A stretch of 64,000 nucleotides of DNA. Source: Pseudomonas sp. Irchel s3h14. GTDB taxonomy: Bacteria; Pseudomonadota; Gammaproteobacteria; Pseudomonadales; Pseudomonadaceae. Of the stretch, positions 39,369-49,693 are shown piece by piece. The number at the start of each line of letters is the position of its first letter. Position 1 is the stretch's first letter. The stretch covers positions 248,001 to 312,000 of the forward strand of contig NZ_FYDJ01000006.1 of NCBI RefSeq assembly GCF_900187425.1. The letters run 5' to 3'. The position numbers and the translations under genes are program-made. Under the pieces are notes generated by a model that saw only the letters and a list, made by a program, of their open reading frames with translations, was not told the origin of the DNA and searched no databases.

Positions 39369-40823
39369 TTAGTACCTCCAAAAGACTGGTGTGAGCAGCA
39401 CCAGCACGGTCAAAATTTCCAGCCTTCCCAAGAGCATGCCGACCGTCAGCAGCCATTTTGCCGCATCCGGCAAGGTCGAGAAGTTGCCTGCTGGACCAAT
39501 GATCGTCCCCAGTCCGGGACCCACGTTGCATACTGCGGTGGCTGCACCGCTTAAGGCCGTCGTCCAATCAAGACCGATCAGCGCCAACCCCAGGGCAATG
39601 CCACCGATGGTGATGGTGAAAAAGAATGAAAAGGTCAAGAGCGAGCGCGCGATGTCTTCGTCGATGGGATGGCCGTTGTATTTTTTTCGAATCACCGCAC
39701 GAGGATGAATCAGTTGATTGAGGCTGCCCATCAGCAATGAGGAGGCGACCTGAAAGCGGAATATTTTAAGCCCTCCCGCCGTAGACCCAGAGCAGCCGCC
39801 GACGAAGGTCAAATAGAAAAACAGCAAAACAGAAAAGCTGCCCCATAAGGTGTAATCCCCGAGGGCTAAACCCGTGGTCGTGACCACCGAGGTTACATTG
39901 ACAGCCACGATACGAAACGCTTCCCACCAGCTGTAATCACTGTTAAAGCACAACCACGTACCAAATAGCAGCCAGGTAATCACCAGAAACCCAATGAACC
40001 CTCGCACCTGATGGTCTTTTAATAATGCACGTCTGTTGCCCCGTAGTGTGGCGACATACAAGGTGAAAGGCAGGCTGCCGAGTATCATGACGACCACGGA
40101 TACCCAATGAATAGCCGGTTGAGGCCAGTGCGCCAGGGAGGCATCCGAGGTTGAAAAGCCGCCCGTTGAAATAAATGACATCGCATGATTGATCGCTTCG
40201 AAAGGCGTCATGCCCGCTACCCATAGCGCCAGAGCGGACACCCCGGTCAGCCCGAGGTAAAGCACCAGAATATATTTCGCCGCGACGTGAGAGCGTGGTG
40301 TCACTTTCTCTGACCAGTCTGAAGATTCTGTCTGAAACAAACGCATGCCGCCGACTCGCAACAAAGGCAAAATCGCCACAGCCATGCCGATAAAACCAAT
40401 TCCCCCGAGCCAGTGCAGCATCGAGCGCCAAATCAGTAATCCTGGTGACGCGTTATCCAGCCCCGTCAAAATCGTCGAGCCGGTGGTGGTGATGCCGGAC
40501 ATCGTTTCAAAAAATGCATCGGTATAGCTGATGTGATGGATGAGCACCATCGGCAAAGCCGCAAAGGCGCAGACGACAACCCAACTGGCCGTGGTCAACA
40601 GGTACATATCTCGTGGACGAAGTTGGGCAACCTCTGGACGCCCGCGAATAATCAGCGCCAGCCCACAGACGAACGTGATCAGGCTCGACCAGAGAAACGC
40701 CGACAGATCATCACTGCGGTCATAAACCACCAGTGTAAACATGGGAATCACCATGCTCACGGCCAACGTGATCAAAAAAATACCCAGGATAAATCCGATA
40801 AGCCGCAGCACTGCAATGGACAT
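39369..40823 (-). CDS. trkH: Trk-type potassium uptake membrane protein TrkH
   Basis: A 484-residue membrane channel that takes up K+ with TrkA. Pore-loop motifs include SGITTTGSTI, SFISTGGFST, SVVTTTGLALG and CNVGPGLG, one in each of the four pore repeats, as expected for TrkH/TrkG. The ATG at 40823 matches the start of Pseudomonas homologues (MSIAVLRLIGFILGIFLITLA). trkA is not adjacent, which is normal in Pseudomonas. Confidence 0.96.
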   Translation of the reverse strand: MSIAVLRLIGFILGIFLITLAVSMVIPMFTLVVYDRSDDLSAFLWSSLITFVCGLALIIRGRPEVAQLRPRDMYLLTTASWVVVCAFAALPMVLIHHISYTDAFFETMSGITTTGSTILTGLDNASPGLLIWRSMLHWLGGIGFIGMAVAILPLLRVGGMRLFQTESSDWSEKVTPRSHVAAKYILVLYLGLTGVSALALWVAGMTPFEAINHAMSFISTGGFSTSDASLAHWPQPAIHWVSVVVMILGSLPFTLYVATLRGNRRALLKDHQVRGFIGFLVITWLLFGTWLCFNSDYSWWEAFRIVAVNVTSVVTTTGLALGDYTLWGSFSVLLFFYLTFVGGCSGSTAGGLKIFRFQVASSLLMGSLNQLIHPRAVIRKKYNGHPIDEDIARSLLTFSFFFTITIGGIALGLALIGLDWTTALSGAATAVCNVGPGLGTIIGPAGNFSTLPDAAKWLLTVGMLLGRLEILTVLVLLTPVFWRY

Positions 40824-41214
40824 AAAAAACGCCTGGCTGATGAGCACCGCACAGTATCAATTGACTCAACATGGCTACCCGTAAAGTTTGCGTAAAATTC
40901 CCCGGTGGAGCTGAGTCAATCTGATCGGGGTGTAAAAACGTTTCGCCAAAATTGCAGTGTGCGCGTCTACGTTAAATCTGAAATTTATCGGCACATCAGC
41001 AGATGTGGATTTTGCGTAGACGCGCGATTTCCAGCCCGGTTTTGAGTACCTGTCGCGCTGAAAAATGTTTTTACACCGCCTCGGCCGAAAGCTGCCTCTG
41101 ACTATCATGCTTGAGTGGGTCGCCTGTATCTCATAAATACGGGGCATCTGTGTCTATCGAAAGTAGTAGTGGATGGTTACGGTCCACTGACACTCCTTCA
41201 TTGATGAGGCAACG
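40824..41214. other. Intergenic region with nested inverted repeats
   Basis: About 390 bases without a supported gene between trkH and the cupin gene. Its main feature is the nested inverted repeat at 40929-41077. The small minus-strand frame at 40875-41147 has no recognisable content and is dismissed. Confidence 0.6.
40929..41077. repeat. Nested inverted repeat element
   Basis: The outer 15-base arms (40929-40943 and 41063-41077, cores GTGTAAAAAC and GTTTTTACAC) differ at one pair. An inner perfect 11-base stem GCGCGTCTACG/CGTAGACGCGC (40961-40971 and 41015-41025) lies inside. Together they could form a long RNA or DNA hairpin of about 150 bases. It could be a MITE-like element or a structured RNA; it codes for nothing obvious. 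Confidence 0.75.
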
Positions 41215-41544
41215 ATGGATCTAACGGCTGTTCCCTTTGGTACGACCGATTGGTCGACTGTCGAACCTGTTCAGTATGCTGGACAGACGGGTACCGCCTA
41301 TTGGCGAACCTGCCAGTTTGGTTCAACGCGTGTGCGGATGGTTGAGTACAGTCCCGGGTATCTGGCCGATCACTGGTGCTGGAGAGGTCATATCCTGCTG
41401 TGTCTGGAAGGTGAGTTGCACACGGAGCTGGAGGATGGTCGTCAGTTCACGCTCACCGCCGGGATGAGCTATCAGGTGGGCAGCAACGCTGAGGGGCATC
41501 GATCTTTCAGCACCACCGGTGCCAAGTTGTTCGTCGTGGATTAA
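41215..41544 (+). CDS. DHCW-motif-like cupin fold protein
   Basis: A 109-residue single-domain cupin. The segment YSPGYLADHWCWRGHILLCLEGELH holds a His-Trp-Cys-Trp variant of the DHCW motif that names this family, followed by a second cupin block with GMSYQVGSN. Family function is unknown; likely a small metal-binding enzyme or sensor. No close neighbour shares its strand upstream. Confidence 0.85.
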   Translation: MDLTAVPFGTTDWSTVEPVQYAGQTGTAYWRTCQFGSTRVRMVEYSPGYLADHWCWRGHILLCLEGELHTELEDGRQFTLTAGMSYQVGSNAEGHRSFSTTGAKLFVVD

Positions 41545-41640
41545 CGCTGGGGTGCTTGGTTCGGGACTACGCTAAAGCCATGCGGATCGTCGATCAATGG
41601 TGACCCACTGTTCGCGCTGCGTCCGTCCCTGGAGCGTCCA

Positions 41641-42213
41641 ATGCCGCCCATCACCACGCGCCTGGTGGCGCTGTTTGTTCTTTGCCTGACGCTTGACGTG
41701 CCAGCCCAGACCAGCGTCTGCCCAGCTGGCGAGACACAAGTGTGCCTTGACGGCTGCATCTGCCTGCCAGTGCCTGATGGCATCTACCAGGTCGCGGGAC
41801 CTGCCCTGGCGCTGTGGCTGACCCAAGCCCGCGCTGACGCAGCCATCGCCGGCATCCAACCCATTCCACCGCATATCCGGGAACAACTGCTGCGCTGGTA
41901 CGACCCCGGCGTTCTCGATAGTGCGCGCTACAAAGTGAGCGACAACGGCCAATTCAACGCGGCCACTGCCATGCTGCAAAACCCCGATGTCGGTGCCGTA
42001 ACGCTGATCGACATCATCCTCTTTCGGGACGCTCAAACCGCAGAACAGGACATCGCGCTCTGGGCTCACGAATTAAAGCATGTGCAGCAATATCAGGAAT
42101 GGGGGGTAGAAGGATTTGCCCAGCGGTATACACAGGATTTCAATGCCGTGGAGGCGCCGGCTTATGCCATACAGGCTGAGGTCAGGCGGTTGGTGCGGGA
42201 AGGGACTTACTGA
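41641..42213 (+). CDS. DUF4157-domain exported protein
   Basis: A 190-residue protein with a signal peptide (MPPITTRLVALFVLCLTLDVPAQ), a cysteine-rich region (CPAGETQVCLDGCICLP, about 27-43) and the zinc-protease-like motif AHELKHVQQYQEWG (about 141-154) of DUF4157. The HELKH core could bind metal, but enzymatic activity is unproven for the family. It converges on the methyltransferase gene. Confidence 0.85.
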   Translation: MPPITTRLVALFVLCLTLDVPAQTSVCPAGETQVCLDGCICLPVPDGIYQVAGPALALWLTQARADAAIAGIQPIPPHIREQLLRWYDPGVLDSARYKVSDNGQFNAATAMLQNPDVGAVTLIDIILFRDAQTAEQDIALWAHELKHVQQYQEWGVEGFAQRYTQDFNAVEAPAYAIQAEVRRLVREGTY

Positions 42214-42217
42214 AGAG

Positions 42218-42892
42218 TCACGACCCCCGCTGCTCGGCCACCAACAGCAACGACTGCGGCACAGGACTTTGCGGGTGCTGCGGTTCCTGCAGGACGGCCA
42301 GCTGAAAACCGGTCATGTCCAGCGCATTGAGCCAACTGGACAAGGAGCGGAAATACCACGGCATGGGTTGCCATTGCCCCTTGAATCCAGTGAAGGTCTC
42401 TTCCCGCCAACCATCCTGATAGTCGCCCGCCGCCGCGGTCCACGGATGCAGCGTCTGGATCACCAGCGCGCCGCCAGGGACGAGCAGGGCGTTCATGGCG
42501 GCGAGCAGCGGAATGATGTCCTGGTGCAGCAGGGCGAAGTTGGCGCAGATCAAGTCGTAGTCGCGGCCGATGTCCACCTTTGCCTCCACCAACGCTTCAT
42601 AGCTCGCCAGATGCACCGGCGAAGAGCCCGCCGCCCGCGCCGCCTCAACCAGCGTCGCATCACCATCCACACCGACCGCCTTGATGCCCCGTTCACCCAA
42701 CGTGCGCAACAGCCAGCCCTCGCCGCAGCCCAGGTCGAGCACGCGCTCGGGCTGGCGACCCAGCACCGCCAGCAGGATTGCCTGGTCGGTGACCTTGAGG
42801 CGACTTTCGATGGCGCCGGTGCGGATGGCTTCGATCCAGGATTGGGCGTTGTGGTGCCAGCTGTCGAGGAGGGTGGATTCAGGGGCGGGCAT
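42218..42892 (-). CDS. Class I SAM-dependent methyltransferase
   Basis: A 224-residue Methyltransf_11/12-type enzyme. SAM motif I is VLDLGCGEGWLLRTL (about residues 51-65), motif II includes GVDGDATLVEAAR, and YDLICANFALLHQD is motif IV. The substrate is unknown. The ATG 42892 is chosen over a TTG further upstream. Confidence 0.9.
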   Translation of the reverse strand: MPAPESTLLDSWHHNAQSWIEAIRTGAIESRLKVTDQAILLAVLGRQPERVLDLGCGEGWLLRTLGERGIKAVGVDGDATLVEAARAAGSSPVHLASYEALVEAKVDIGRDYDLICANFALLHQDIIPLLAAMNALLVPGGALVIQTLHPWTAAAGDYQDGWREETFTGFKGQWQPMPWYFRSLSSWLNALDMTGFQLAVLQEPQHPQSPVPQSLLLVAEQRGS

Positions 42893-42956
42893 GTCGGTGA
42901 CCGGCGTTGTTGGTTGGATAAAAGGATAGGACAAGTGCGGGTGGATCGAAAAATCC

Positions 42957-43553
42957 TTACCAGCCTTTCACTCCGCTCATATCGGGCAGTTTGTGAGCGA
43001 TGCCCTTGTGGCAGTCGATACAGGTGGCCTCACCGTTGGCCAGAGAAGTTGAGTGCATGGCAGAAGCGCGCTTGCTCTGGCGGGTAAAATCCATGAACTC
43101 GAAGTTGTGGCAATTACGGCATTCGCGAGAGTCGTTGGCCTTGAGCCTTGCCCACTCATGTTCGGCCAATTCGCGACGCAGAGTGAGGAATTTGTCGCGC
43201 GTATCGATGGTGCCGAAAATCTTGCCCCACACCTCTTTTGAAGCCTGCATCTTACGCGCGATCTTGTGGGTCCATTCGTGGGGCACGTGGCAGTCCGGGC
43301 AACTGGCGCGCACGCCGGATCGGTTGGTGTAGTGGATCGTGTCCTTGAGCTCGACGAAAACGTTGTCCCGCATCTCATGACAGGAGATGCAGAATTTTTC
43401 GGTATTGCTCAGCTCCAGCGCGGTGTTGAAGCCACCCCAGAAAATGATCCCGGCGATAAAGCCCCCCAGTGTCAGAAAGCCCAGGCTGTAGTAGAGGCTC
43501 GGACGACGCAGAATGCCCCAGTAATCCTTAAGCAGGGCGAACAGTGCTTTCAT
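42957..43553 (-). CDS. napC: NapC, tetraheme membrane cytochrome c
   Basis: A 198-residue NapC/NirT-family quinol dehydrogenase. One N-terminal TM anchor (about 20-40) holds it in the inner membrane, and four CxxCH heme sites follow: CISCH, CPDCH, CRNCH and CIDCH. It passes quinol electrons to NapB-NapA. It lies 9 bases after napB and is last in napEDABC. Confidence 0.97.
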   Translation of the reverse strand: MKALFALLKDYWGILRRPSLYYSLGFLTLGGFIAGIIFWGGFNTALELSNTEKFCISCHEMRDNVFVELKDTIHYTNRSGVRASCPDCHVPHEWTHKIARKMQASKEVWGKIFGTIDTRDKFLTLRRELAEHEWARLKANDSRECRNCHNFEFMDFTRQSKRASAMHSTSLANGEATCIDCHKGIAHKLPDMSGVKGW

Positions 43554-43562
43554 CTTGCCTCC

Positions 43563-44048
43563 TCAGGGTTTCTGCGCGGCGTTGGCGTCGTCTTGCAATA
43601 TCTTGTCGATCGTCTCGAAACTGTTGCCCACCAGGGGTTGCACTTCTGTTTGCGGCACGTGGCATTGGTTACAGAAGTACCGGCGCGGTGACACCGCCGC
43701 CAGCGCCTGGCCGTCGCGGTCCATGTAGTGGGTGATGCTGATCATCGTTGCCTGGGTCCGCGCGCTGTTGGCACGGCTGTGACAGGACAGGCACTTGTTG
43801 CCGTTTTGGTCGATCTGATAACCGCGAATGGTATGGGGGATGGTGGGAGGCTGGTCCGGGTAATTGCGTTCGCGCTTCAGGTCCTTGTTTTCTTCATTGG
43901 CAATGGGCGGGGCCGGCATGTTCTGGGTCAAGGTACCACCGGGCCGGCGCCCATCTGGCCCCGGTGCATCGAGGGGGTAATTGACTTCTGCAGCCATCAC
44001 CACGCCAATCGCAGCGAGCAGGAGCAACGGCAGGATTCGCAAAGGCAT
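43563..44048 (-). CDS. napB: NapB, diheme cytochrome c subunit of periplasmic nitrate reductase
   Basis: A 161-residue protein with a Sec signal (MPLRILPLLLLAAIGVVMAAE) and two heme sites, CLSCH and CNQCH. It forms the periplasmic heterodimer with NapA. The ATG 44048 starts the signal peptide; the frame is open upstream. It lies 11 bases after the napA stop. Confidence 0.96.
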   Translation of the reverse strand: MPLRILPLLLLAAIGVVMAAEVNYPLDAPGPDGRRPGGTLTQNMPAPPIANEENKDLKRERNYPDQPPTIPHTIRGYQIDQNGNKCLSCHSRANSARTQATMISITHYMDRDGQALAAVSPRRYFCNQCHVPQTEVQPLVGNSFETIDKILQDDANAAQKP

Positions 44049-44059
44049 GACGGTTCTCC

Positions 44060-46564
44060 TCAGGCCACGCTGATCAACTCGATTCGTATCGCGCATTTTT
44101 TGTAGTCGGTCTGCTTGGAGATCGGGTCGGTGGCATCGAGCGTGACTTTGTTGATCAGCTTGTTGGCATCGAAAAACGGCACGAACACCAGTCCTTGAGG
44201 CGGTTTGTTACGCCCGCGGGTCTCGATGCGTGCACGGATTTCACCGCGTCGGCTGATCAACTTCACCTCACTGCCACGCCGCGCCTTCAAGGCCTTTGCA
44301 TCTTCGGGGTGCATGTAGACCAACGCGTCCGGCACCGCTTTGTACAGTTCCTCGACGCGTTGGGTCATGGTGCCGGTGTGCCAGTGTTCGAGGACGCGTC
44401 CGGTGCTCAGCCAGAACGGGTAATCGGCATCCGGGGCTTCGGCTGGCGGTTCGTAGGGGAGGGCGAAGATGATCGCCTTCTTGTCCGGGTAACCGTAGAA
44501 CTGCACCTCGCTGCCTTTTTCCACGTAGGGGTCGAGCCCCTCGCGGTAACGCCAGCGGGTTTCCTTGCCGTCCACCACCGGCCAGCGCAGTCCTCGTTCG
44601 CTGTGGTAGCGGTCGAACGTGGCAAGGTCATGCCCGTGGCCGCGACCGAACTGGGCGTACTCCTCGAACAAACCTTTTTGCAGGTAGAAGCCAAACGCTT
44701 TGGCTTCATCATTTTTGTATCCGGCTTCCATTTGCTCGACCGGGAACTGGTCAACCTGGCCGTTCTTGTAAAGCACTTCAAACAGGGTTTTGCCCTTGTG
44801 CTCAGGAGACTTGGCCAGTAACTCGGCGGGCCAGGTTTCATCGGTGGTGAAGCGCTTGGAAAACTCCAGCAACTGCCACAGGTCCGACTTGGCGTCCCCC
44901 GGCGCGGTCACCAACTGATGCCAGAATTGCGTACGTCGTTCAGCGTTGCCAAAGGCGCCTTCCTTTTCCACCCACATGGCGCTGGGCAGGATCAGATCGG
45001 CGGCTTGCGCGGAAACGGTGGGGTAGACATCGGAGACAATCACGAAGTTTTCCGGGTTGCGCCAGCCCGGCAGGACTTCCTGCATGATGTTCGGCCCGGC
45101 GTGCATGTTGTTGCTGGCCTGGGTCCAGTAAACGTTGAGTACGCCGTCCTTGAGCATGCGGCTCTGTTCCACCGCGTGAAAACCAGGCTTCTCCTGAATG
45201 GTGCCGGCAGGCAGCTTCCAGATTTTTTCGGCGATGGCACGATGCTTGGGGTTGGTGACGACCAGATCGGCGGGCAAGCGGTGGGAGAAGGTCCCCACTT
45301 CGCGCGCCGTACCACAGGCCGACGGCTGACCGGTCAACGAGAAGGGGCTGTTGCCCGGCTCGCTGATTTTGCCGGTGAGCAAATGGATGTTGTAGATCAG
45401 GTTGTTGGCCCAGACACCGCGAGTGTGCTGGTTGAAACCCATGGTCCAGAACGACACGACCTTGCGCTTGGGGTCGGCATACAACTCGGCCAAAGCCTTG
45501 AGCCTTTCAGTCGGAACGCCTGTCTCCTTGGCAGTTTGTTCCAGCGTGTAAGGTTTGACGAACGCTGCGTATTGTTCGAAGGAAATGTCGGTCCAGGTGT
45601 TGGCCTTGCCGGCATTTTTTGCCTTCATTTCCCGAGGATCGTCAGGGCGCAGGCCGTATCCGATGTCGTCGGCACCTTTGGCAAATCGGGTGTGTTTAGT
45701 AATGAAATCCTGGTTCACCGCGCCGCTTTCAATGATGTGGTTGGCAATGTAGTTAAGGATCATCAGGTCGGTTTGCGGCTTGAACACCATGGGGATGTCG
45801 GCGAGCTCGAAACTGCGATGTTCGAAGGTCGACAGTACGGCCACTTTCACGTGAGGCTGGCTCAGGCGGCGGTCGGTGACCCGGCTCCAGAGCACCGGGT
45901 GCATCTCCGCCATGTTCGAGCCCCAGAGCACGAAAGCGTCGGTGGCTTCGATGTCGTCGTAGCACCCCATCGGCTCATCCATGCCAAAGGTGCGCATAAA
46001 ACCCATCACCGCCGAGGCCATGCAATGGCGGGCGTTGGGGTCGATGTTATTGCTGCGAAAGCCTGCCTTCATCAGCTTGTTGGCGGCATAGCCTTCCCAC
46101 ACGGTCCATTGCCCGGAGCCGAACATGCCGACCGACCCGGGACCTTTGCTCTTCAAGGCCTCCTTGAATTTCAGCTCCATGATGTCGAAGGCCTTCTCCC
46201 AACTGATCGGCTGGAATTCGCCTTGCTTGTCGTACTGGCCATTCGTCATGCGCAAAAGCGGTTGGGTCAGGCGATCAACGCCGTACATGATCTTCGAAAG
46301 GAAATAGCCCTTCACGCAGTTCAGTCCCCGGTTGACCTCGGCCTTGACGTCGCCGTGGGTGGCGACCACCCGGTTGTCCTTGGTCGCGACCATCACGCTG
46401 CACCCGGTGCCGCAGAAACGGCAGGGCGCCTTGTTCCAGTCCAGGGTGACCATGTCCGCTTCGGTCACCAGATTACTGGCGTCGGTAATAATCGGCAGGC
46501 CAGCAGCGGCGGCTGCAATGGCGGCGGCCTGGGCCTTGACGAACGCTCGGCGCGACATGCTCAT
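44060..46564 (-). CDS. napA: NapA, molybdopterin catalytic subunit of periplasmic nitrate reductase
   Basis: An 834-residue Mo-bisMGD enzyme that reduces nitrate to nitrite in the periplasm. A Tat signal is visible ([21 protein letters not shown]). The 4Fe-4S ligands are Cys48, Cys51, Cys55 and Cys83, and the Mo ligand is Cys181 in [12 protein letters not shown]. The start ATG 46564 has GGAG seven bases upstream and overlaps the napD stop by four bases. Confidence 0.98.
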   Translation of the reverse strand: MSMSRRAFVKAQAAAIAAAAAGLPIITDASNLVTEADMVTLDWNKAPCRFCGTGCSVMVATKDNRVVATHGDVKAEVNRGLNCVKGYFLSKIMYGVDRLTQPLLRMTNGQYDKQGEFQPISWEKAFDIMELKFKEALKSKGPGSVGMFGSGQWTVWEGYAANKLMKAGFRSNNIDPNARHCMASAVMGFMRTFGMDEPMGCYDDIEATDAFVLWGSNMAEMHPVLWSRVTDRRLSQPHVKVAVLSTFEHRSFELADIPMVFKPQTDLMILNYIANHIIESGAVNQDFITKHTRFAKGADDIGYGLRPDDPREMKAKNAGKANTWTDISFEQYAAFVKPYTLEQTAKETGVPTERLKALAELYADPKRKVVSFWTMGFNQHTRGVWANNLIYNIHLLTGKISEPGNSPFSLTGQPSACGTAREVGTFSHRLPADLVVTNPKHRAIAEKIWKLPAGTIQEKPGFHAVEQSRMLKDGVLNVYWTQASNNMHAGPNIMQEVLPGWRNPENFVIVSDVYPTVSAQAADLILPSAMWVEKEGAFGNAERRTQFWHQLVTAPGDAKSDLWQLLEFSKRFTTDETWPAELLAKSPEHKGKTLFEVLYKNGQVDQFPVEQMEAGYKNDEAKAFGFYLQKGLFEEYAQFGRGHGHDLATFDRYHSERGLRWPVVDGKETRWRYREGLDPYVEKGSEVQFYGYPDKKAIIFALPYEPPAEAPDADYPFWLSTGRVLEHWHTGTMTQRVEELYKAVPDALVYMHPEDAKALKARRGSEVKLISRRGEIRARIETRGRNKPPQGLVFVPFFDANKLINKVTLDATDPISKQTDYKKCAIRIELISVA

Positions 46565-46821
46565 TCGATATCTCCTTCGGGTTCGAGGAGTTCGTGATAG
46601 ATCAACGCCGCGTTAAGTACGCCGGGCAAGTTGTTGATCTGTTCGATGCGTTGAAGGATCTGGCTTTCGTGTACGGCCTCAAGGACCACCACCAGTTTTC
46701 CCGCCGCACTTTCCTGATGCAGTTCCAAGCCGTCCAACAGACGCAAGTTGGCTTTAACGGCATCGAACAACTCAGGTCGGGCAAGTACGACAAGACTGGC
46801 AATATGCAAAGCTTCGTCCAT
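46561..46821 (-). CDS. napD: NapD, NapA Tat-signal chaperone
   Basis: An 86-residue cytoplasmic chaperone that binds the NapA twin-arginine signal until cofactor insertion is complete. The ferredoxin-like pattern [20 protein letters not shown] is typical. It is coupled to napA by an ATGA overlap. It follows napE by 37 bases; napF is absent between them. Confidence 0.95.
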   Translation of the reverse strand: MDEALHIASLVVLARPELFDAVKANLRLLDGLELHQESAAGKLVVVLEAVHESQILQRIEQINNLPGVLNAALIYHELLEPEGDIE

Positions 46822-46858
46822 GCGCTGGCTCCAATAGGCTTTCAGAAAAGGCTATTAG

Positions 46859-47026
46859 TTAGTTGGGTGGTCCCGGTGGGCCGTACAGCATCTGGAAAAA
46901 CCAGACGATAAAACCGTAACCGCCGACGATAGCGACCGACAGCAGCGGAAAGAGGCAGACGACAAGAAAGAGAAACAGCCGGGTTTCCTTGCGGCGCTGA
47001 GGTTTTCGTTCTTCAGCCAATGACAT
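46859..47026 (-). CDS. napE: NapE, small membrane component
   Basis: A 55-residue protein reading MSLAEERKPQRRKETRLFLF, then one TM segment (LFLFLVVCLFPLLSVAIVGGYGFIV spans about 17-41) and ending QMLYGPPGPPN. This is the NapE family, whose precise role in nitrate reduction is unclear. GGAG lies upstream of the ATG. It is the first gene of napEDABC. No ANR/FNR box was recognised in the 156 bases upstream. Confidence 0.9.
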   Translation of the reverse strand: MSLAEERKPQRRKETRLFLFLVVCLFPLLSVAIVGGYGFIVWFFQMLYGPPGPPN

Positions 47027-47182
47027 GAGTAATCTCCTGCCGAACGTGCAGTCAGACTAGATCACGAAGTTTTCGCAGGTTTTCTGGCGGGGGTTTTACA
47101 GACCGACGGTTGTTAACCCGTGCTCCGGTGTCGCAACGGGTTATAACGATTTCAATCATTACTTCGTTTAGTTACCAAACTT

Positions 47183-47875
47183 TCAAATCGACCGTTGATT
47201 CACACGCTGGGTCAGTTCTTCCGCTGACTCTTTGCGTTCGGAGTAGCGGTCAACCAGATCCGGGCGCTCGCGCAGCAGCAACGTGAACTTCACCAGTTCT
47301 TCCATGACGTCGACCACCCGGTCATAGAGCGAGGACGGTTTCATGCGGTTGCCTTCGTCAAACTCCAGATAAGCCTTCGGCACGGACGATTGATTAGGGA
47401 TCGTGAACATCCGCATCCAGCGCCCCAGCACGCGAAGCTGATTCACCACGTTAAAGGATTGGGAACCGCCACTGACCTGCATGACGGCGAGCGTTTTCCC
47501 TTGGGTCGGGCGAACGGCGCCCAGGGCCAGCGGCACCCAGTCAATCTGCGCCTTGAATACGGCAGACATGGAGCCGTGGCGCTCGGGTGAGCACCAGACC
47601 TGTCCTTCAGACCATTGCATCAGCTCAAGCAACTCCTGAACTTTCGGGTGATCGCCGGGTGCGTCATCCGGTAGCGGTAGTCCCGATGGATTGAAGATCC
47701 GCGTCTCTGCACCGAAGTGTTCGAGCAGACGGGCTGCTTCTTCGACCAGCAGACGGCTGAACGACCGTGCTCGGGTCGACCCGTACAGCAGCAGGATTCG
47801 TGGCTTGTGTTGGCCGTCGTCACTGGCAATGGGCTGAATCAATGACGCGTCGAGATTAGGCAGTGGGTTGGTCAT
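47183..47875 (-). CDS. arsH: Arsenical resistance protein ArsH
   Basis: A 230-residue NADPH-dependent FMN reductase that oxidises organoarsenicals. The FMN-binding pocket is [20 protein letters not shown] and the family block [20 protein letters not shown] is clear. It ends the arsRBCH cluster, 11 bases after arsC. Confidence 0.96.
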   Translation of the reverse strand: MTNPLPNLDASLIQPIASDDGQHKPRILLLYGSTRARSFSRLLVEEAARLLEHFGAETRIFNPSGLPLPDDAPGDHPKVQELLELMQWSEGQVWCSPERHGSMSAVFKAQIDWVPLALGAVRPTQGKTLAVMQVSGGSQSFNVVNQLRVLGRWMRMFTIPNQSSVPKAYLEFDEGNRMKPSSLYDRVVDVMEELVKFTLLLRERPDLVDRYSERKESAEELTQRVNQRSI

Positions 47876-47886
47876 GGGGGCTCCCG

Positions 47887-48357
47887 TTACAGCGTGCTGA
47901 TGCGGTCGAGTTCGCGCTTCAGAGCATCGCGATCAAGTTGGGCGAAGGGCAGGGCGAGGAACGCCCGGCAGCGTGTTTCGATGCGCGCAAGCGTCGAGTG
48001 GAATGCAGCGGCGGCGACCGTCTCATCACCCTTCACCTCTGATGGATCTTCCAGCCCCCAGTGGGCCTTGAGGGCCGGTCCGAAGTAGACCGGGCACGCC
48101 TCACCGGCGGCCTTGTCGCAGACGGTGATGACAATGTCCGGCGGGTTGGCCTCGAAGGCGTCGTTGCCTTTGCTGCTTAACCCGTCGATCGCAATCCCGG
48201 CCTCTTGCAACGTGGTCAGGCTGCGCGGCAGAACCTGTCCTTTGGGGAAGCTGCCGGCGCTGATCGCCTGGAAGCCTTGCGGTGCGAGATGATTGAACAT
48301 CGCTTCGGACAGAATGCTGCGACAGCTATTGGCGGTACACATGAACAGAACGCGCAT
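47887..48357 (-). CDS. arsC: Arsenate reductase, low-molecular-weight phosphatase type
   Basis: A 156-residue enzyme that reduces arsenate to arsenite. The phosphatase-like loop CTANSCRS (residues 7-14) supplies the nucleophile Cys7, and the second cysteine pair is near [15 protein letters not shown]. This is the LMW-PTP class, unlike the glutaredoxin-type E. coli enzyme. It lies 29 bases downstream of arsB. Confidence 0.95.
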   Translation of the reverse strand: MRVLFMCTANSCRSILSEAMFNHLAPQGFQAISAGSFPKGQVLPRSLTTLQEAGIAIDGLSSKGNDAFEANPPDIVITVCDKAAGEACPVYFGPALKAHWGLEDPSEVKGDETVAAAAFHSTLARIETRCRAFLALPFAQLDRDALKRELDRISTL

Positions 48358-48386
48358 GGCGACTCCTCTTTCCAGACGGGCAGGGG

Positions 48387-49670
48387 CTAAACGCCCAGGC
48401 GCAAGGCCAGGGCAGATAAGGTGATGAACAGAATCGGCAGCGTCAGAACGACACCCACCTTGAAGTAGTAACCCCAGGTGATGCGGATGCCCTTGCGCTC
48501 CAGAACATGCAGCCAGAGCAGTGTTGCCAGGCTACCGATAGGCGTGATTTTCGGGCCCAGATCAGAGCCGATGACATTGGCGTAGATCATGGCCTCACGC
48601 ACCACGCCGGTGGCGTCACTGGCCTGGATCGACAGCGCACCCACCAACACCGTCGGCATGTTGTTCATGCCGGATGACAGCAACGCCGTGAGAAAACCGG
48701 TCCCCAACGCGGCGCCCCAGATGCCGAATTCGGCAAAGTAGTTCAGGGCCACTGTCAGATAGGTTGTCAGGCCAGCGTTTTTCAGCCCATAAACCACCAG
48801 GTACATGCCCAGCGAAAAGGTCACGACCTGCCATGGCGCTTCGCGCAACACACGTCGGGTTGAAATCACATGCCCACGCGCCGCAACGGCGAACAGCATC
48901 GCGGCGCAGACAGCCGCAATGACACTGATCGGAATGCCCAGTGGCTCCAGCGCAAACAGCCCAATCAGCAGCAAACCCAGGACAATCCAGCCGACGCGAA
49001 ACGTCAGCGGGTCTCGCACGGCACGTCGTGGATCTTGTAGATCATCCAGTGAATAGCGTTCGGGTATGTCACGACGGAAAAACCAATACAGCACCCCGAG
49101 AGTGGAGCCCACGGCAACGAAATTGACCGGGACCATGACCGAAGCGTACTCGCTGAAACCCAGGCCGAAGTAGTCGGCTGAAACGATATTGACGAGATTC
49201 GACACCACCAGGGGCAGGCTGGCGGTGTCGGCAATGAAGCCCGCCGCCATGACAAACGCCAGGGTGGACGCTGGCGAAAAGCGTAATGCGAGCAGTATTG
49301 AAATAACGATGGGGGTCAGTATCAGCGCCGCACCGTCATTGGCAAACAGGGCGGAAACGGCTGCGCCCAGTAACACCGTGAAAGCGAACAGGCGACGACC
49401 ATCGCCCTTGGCCCAGCGTGCCACATGCAGGGCGGCCCACTGAAAGAAGCCTGCCTCATCAAGCAACAAGCTAATGATGATGACCGCGATAAACGTAGCG
49501 GTGGCGTTCCAGACAATGCCCCACACCAGTGGAATATCGTCCAGCGTCACGACACCTGCAATCAGTGCCAGAACAGCCCCCAAGGAGGCGCTCCAGCCGA
49601 CACCCAATCCCTTGGGCTGCCAAATGACCAACACAATGGTGACGAGAAAAATGGCGAACGCAGTAAACAT
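48387..49670 (-). CDS. arsB: Arsenite efflux pump ArsB
   Basis: A 427-residue 12-helix membrane protein that extrudes arsenite and antimonite. The diagnostic blocks [11 protein letters not shown] and [17 protein letters not shown] show it is ArsB rather than Acr3. No arsA ATPase is adjacent, so it is driven by the proton motive force. It lies 23 bases after arsR. Confidence 0.96.
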   Translation of the reverse strand: MFTAFAIFLVTIVLVIWQPKGLGVGWSASLGAVLALIAGVVTLDDIPLVWGIVWNATATFIAVIIISLLLDEAGFFQWAALHVARWAKGDGRRLFAFTVLLGAAVSALFANDGAALILTPIVISILLALRFSPASTLAFVMAAGFIADTASLPLVVSNLVNIVSADYFGLGFSEYASVMVPVNFVAVGSTLGVLYWFFRRDIPERYSLDDLQDPRRAVRDPLTFRVGWIVLGLLLIGLFALEPLGIPISVIAAVCAAMLFAVAARGHVISTRRVLREAPWQVVTFSLGMYLVVYGLKNAGLTTYLTVALNYFAEFGIWGAALGTGFLTALLSSGMNNMPTVLVGALSIQASDATGVVREAMIYANVIGSDLGPKITPIGSLATLLWLHVLERKGIRITWGYYFKVGVVLTLPILFITLSALALRLGV

Positions 49671-49693
49671 GAGCAGTCTCGACGGGTGATGGG

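Noticed and set aside
39138..39554. 138-residue plus-strand frame near the trkH end
   Set aside because: It overlaps the HDOD remnant and the trkH coding end in antisense and has no protein-like content.
40875..41147. 90-residue minus-strand frame in the trkH-cupin gap
   Set aside because: It spans the nested inverted repeat, has no good start context and reads like non-coding sequence.
44918..46597. 559-residue plus-strand open frame across napA
   Set aside because: It mirrors napA codons, and napA has intact cofactor motifs; no recognisable protein in the opposite frame.
47027..47182. ANR/FNR box upstream of napE
   Set aside because: No TTGAT-N4-ATCAA match could be found by eye; the closest segment matches only one half.
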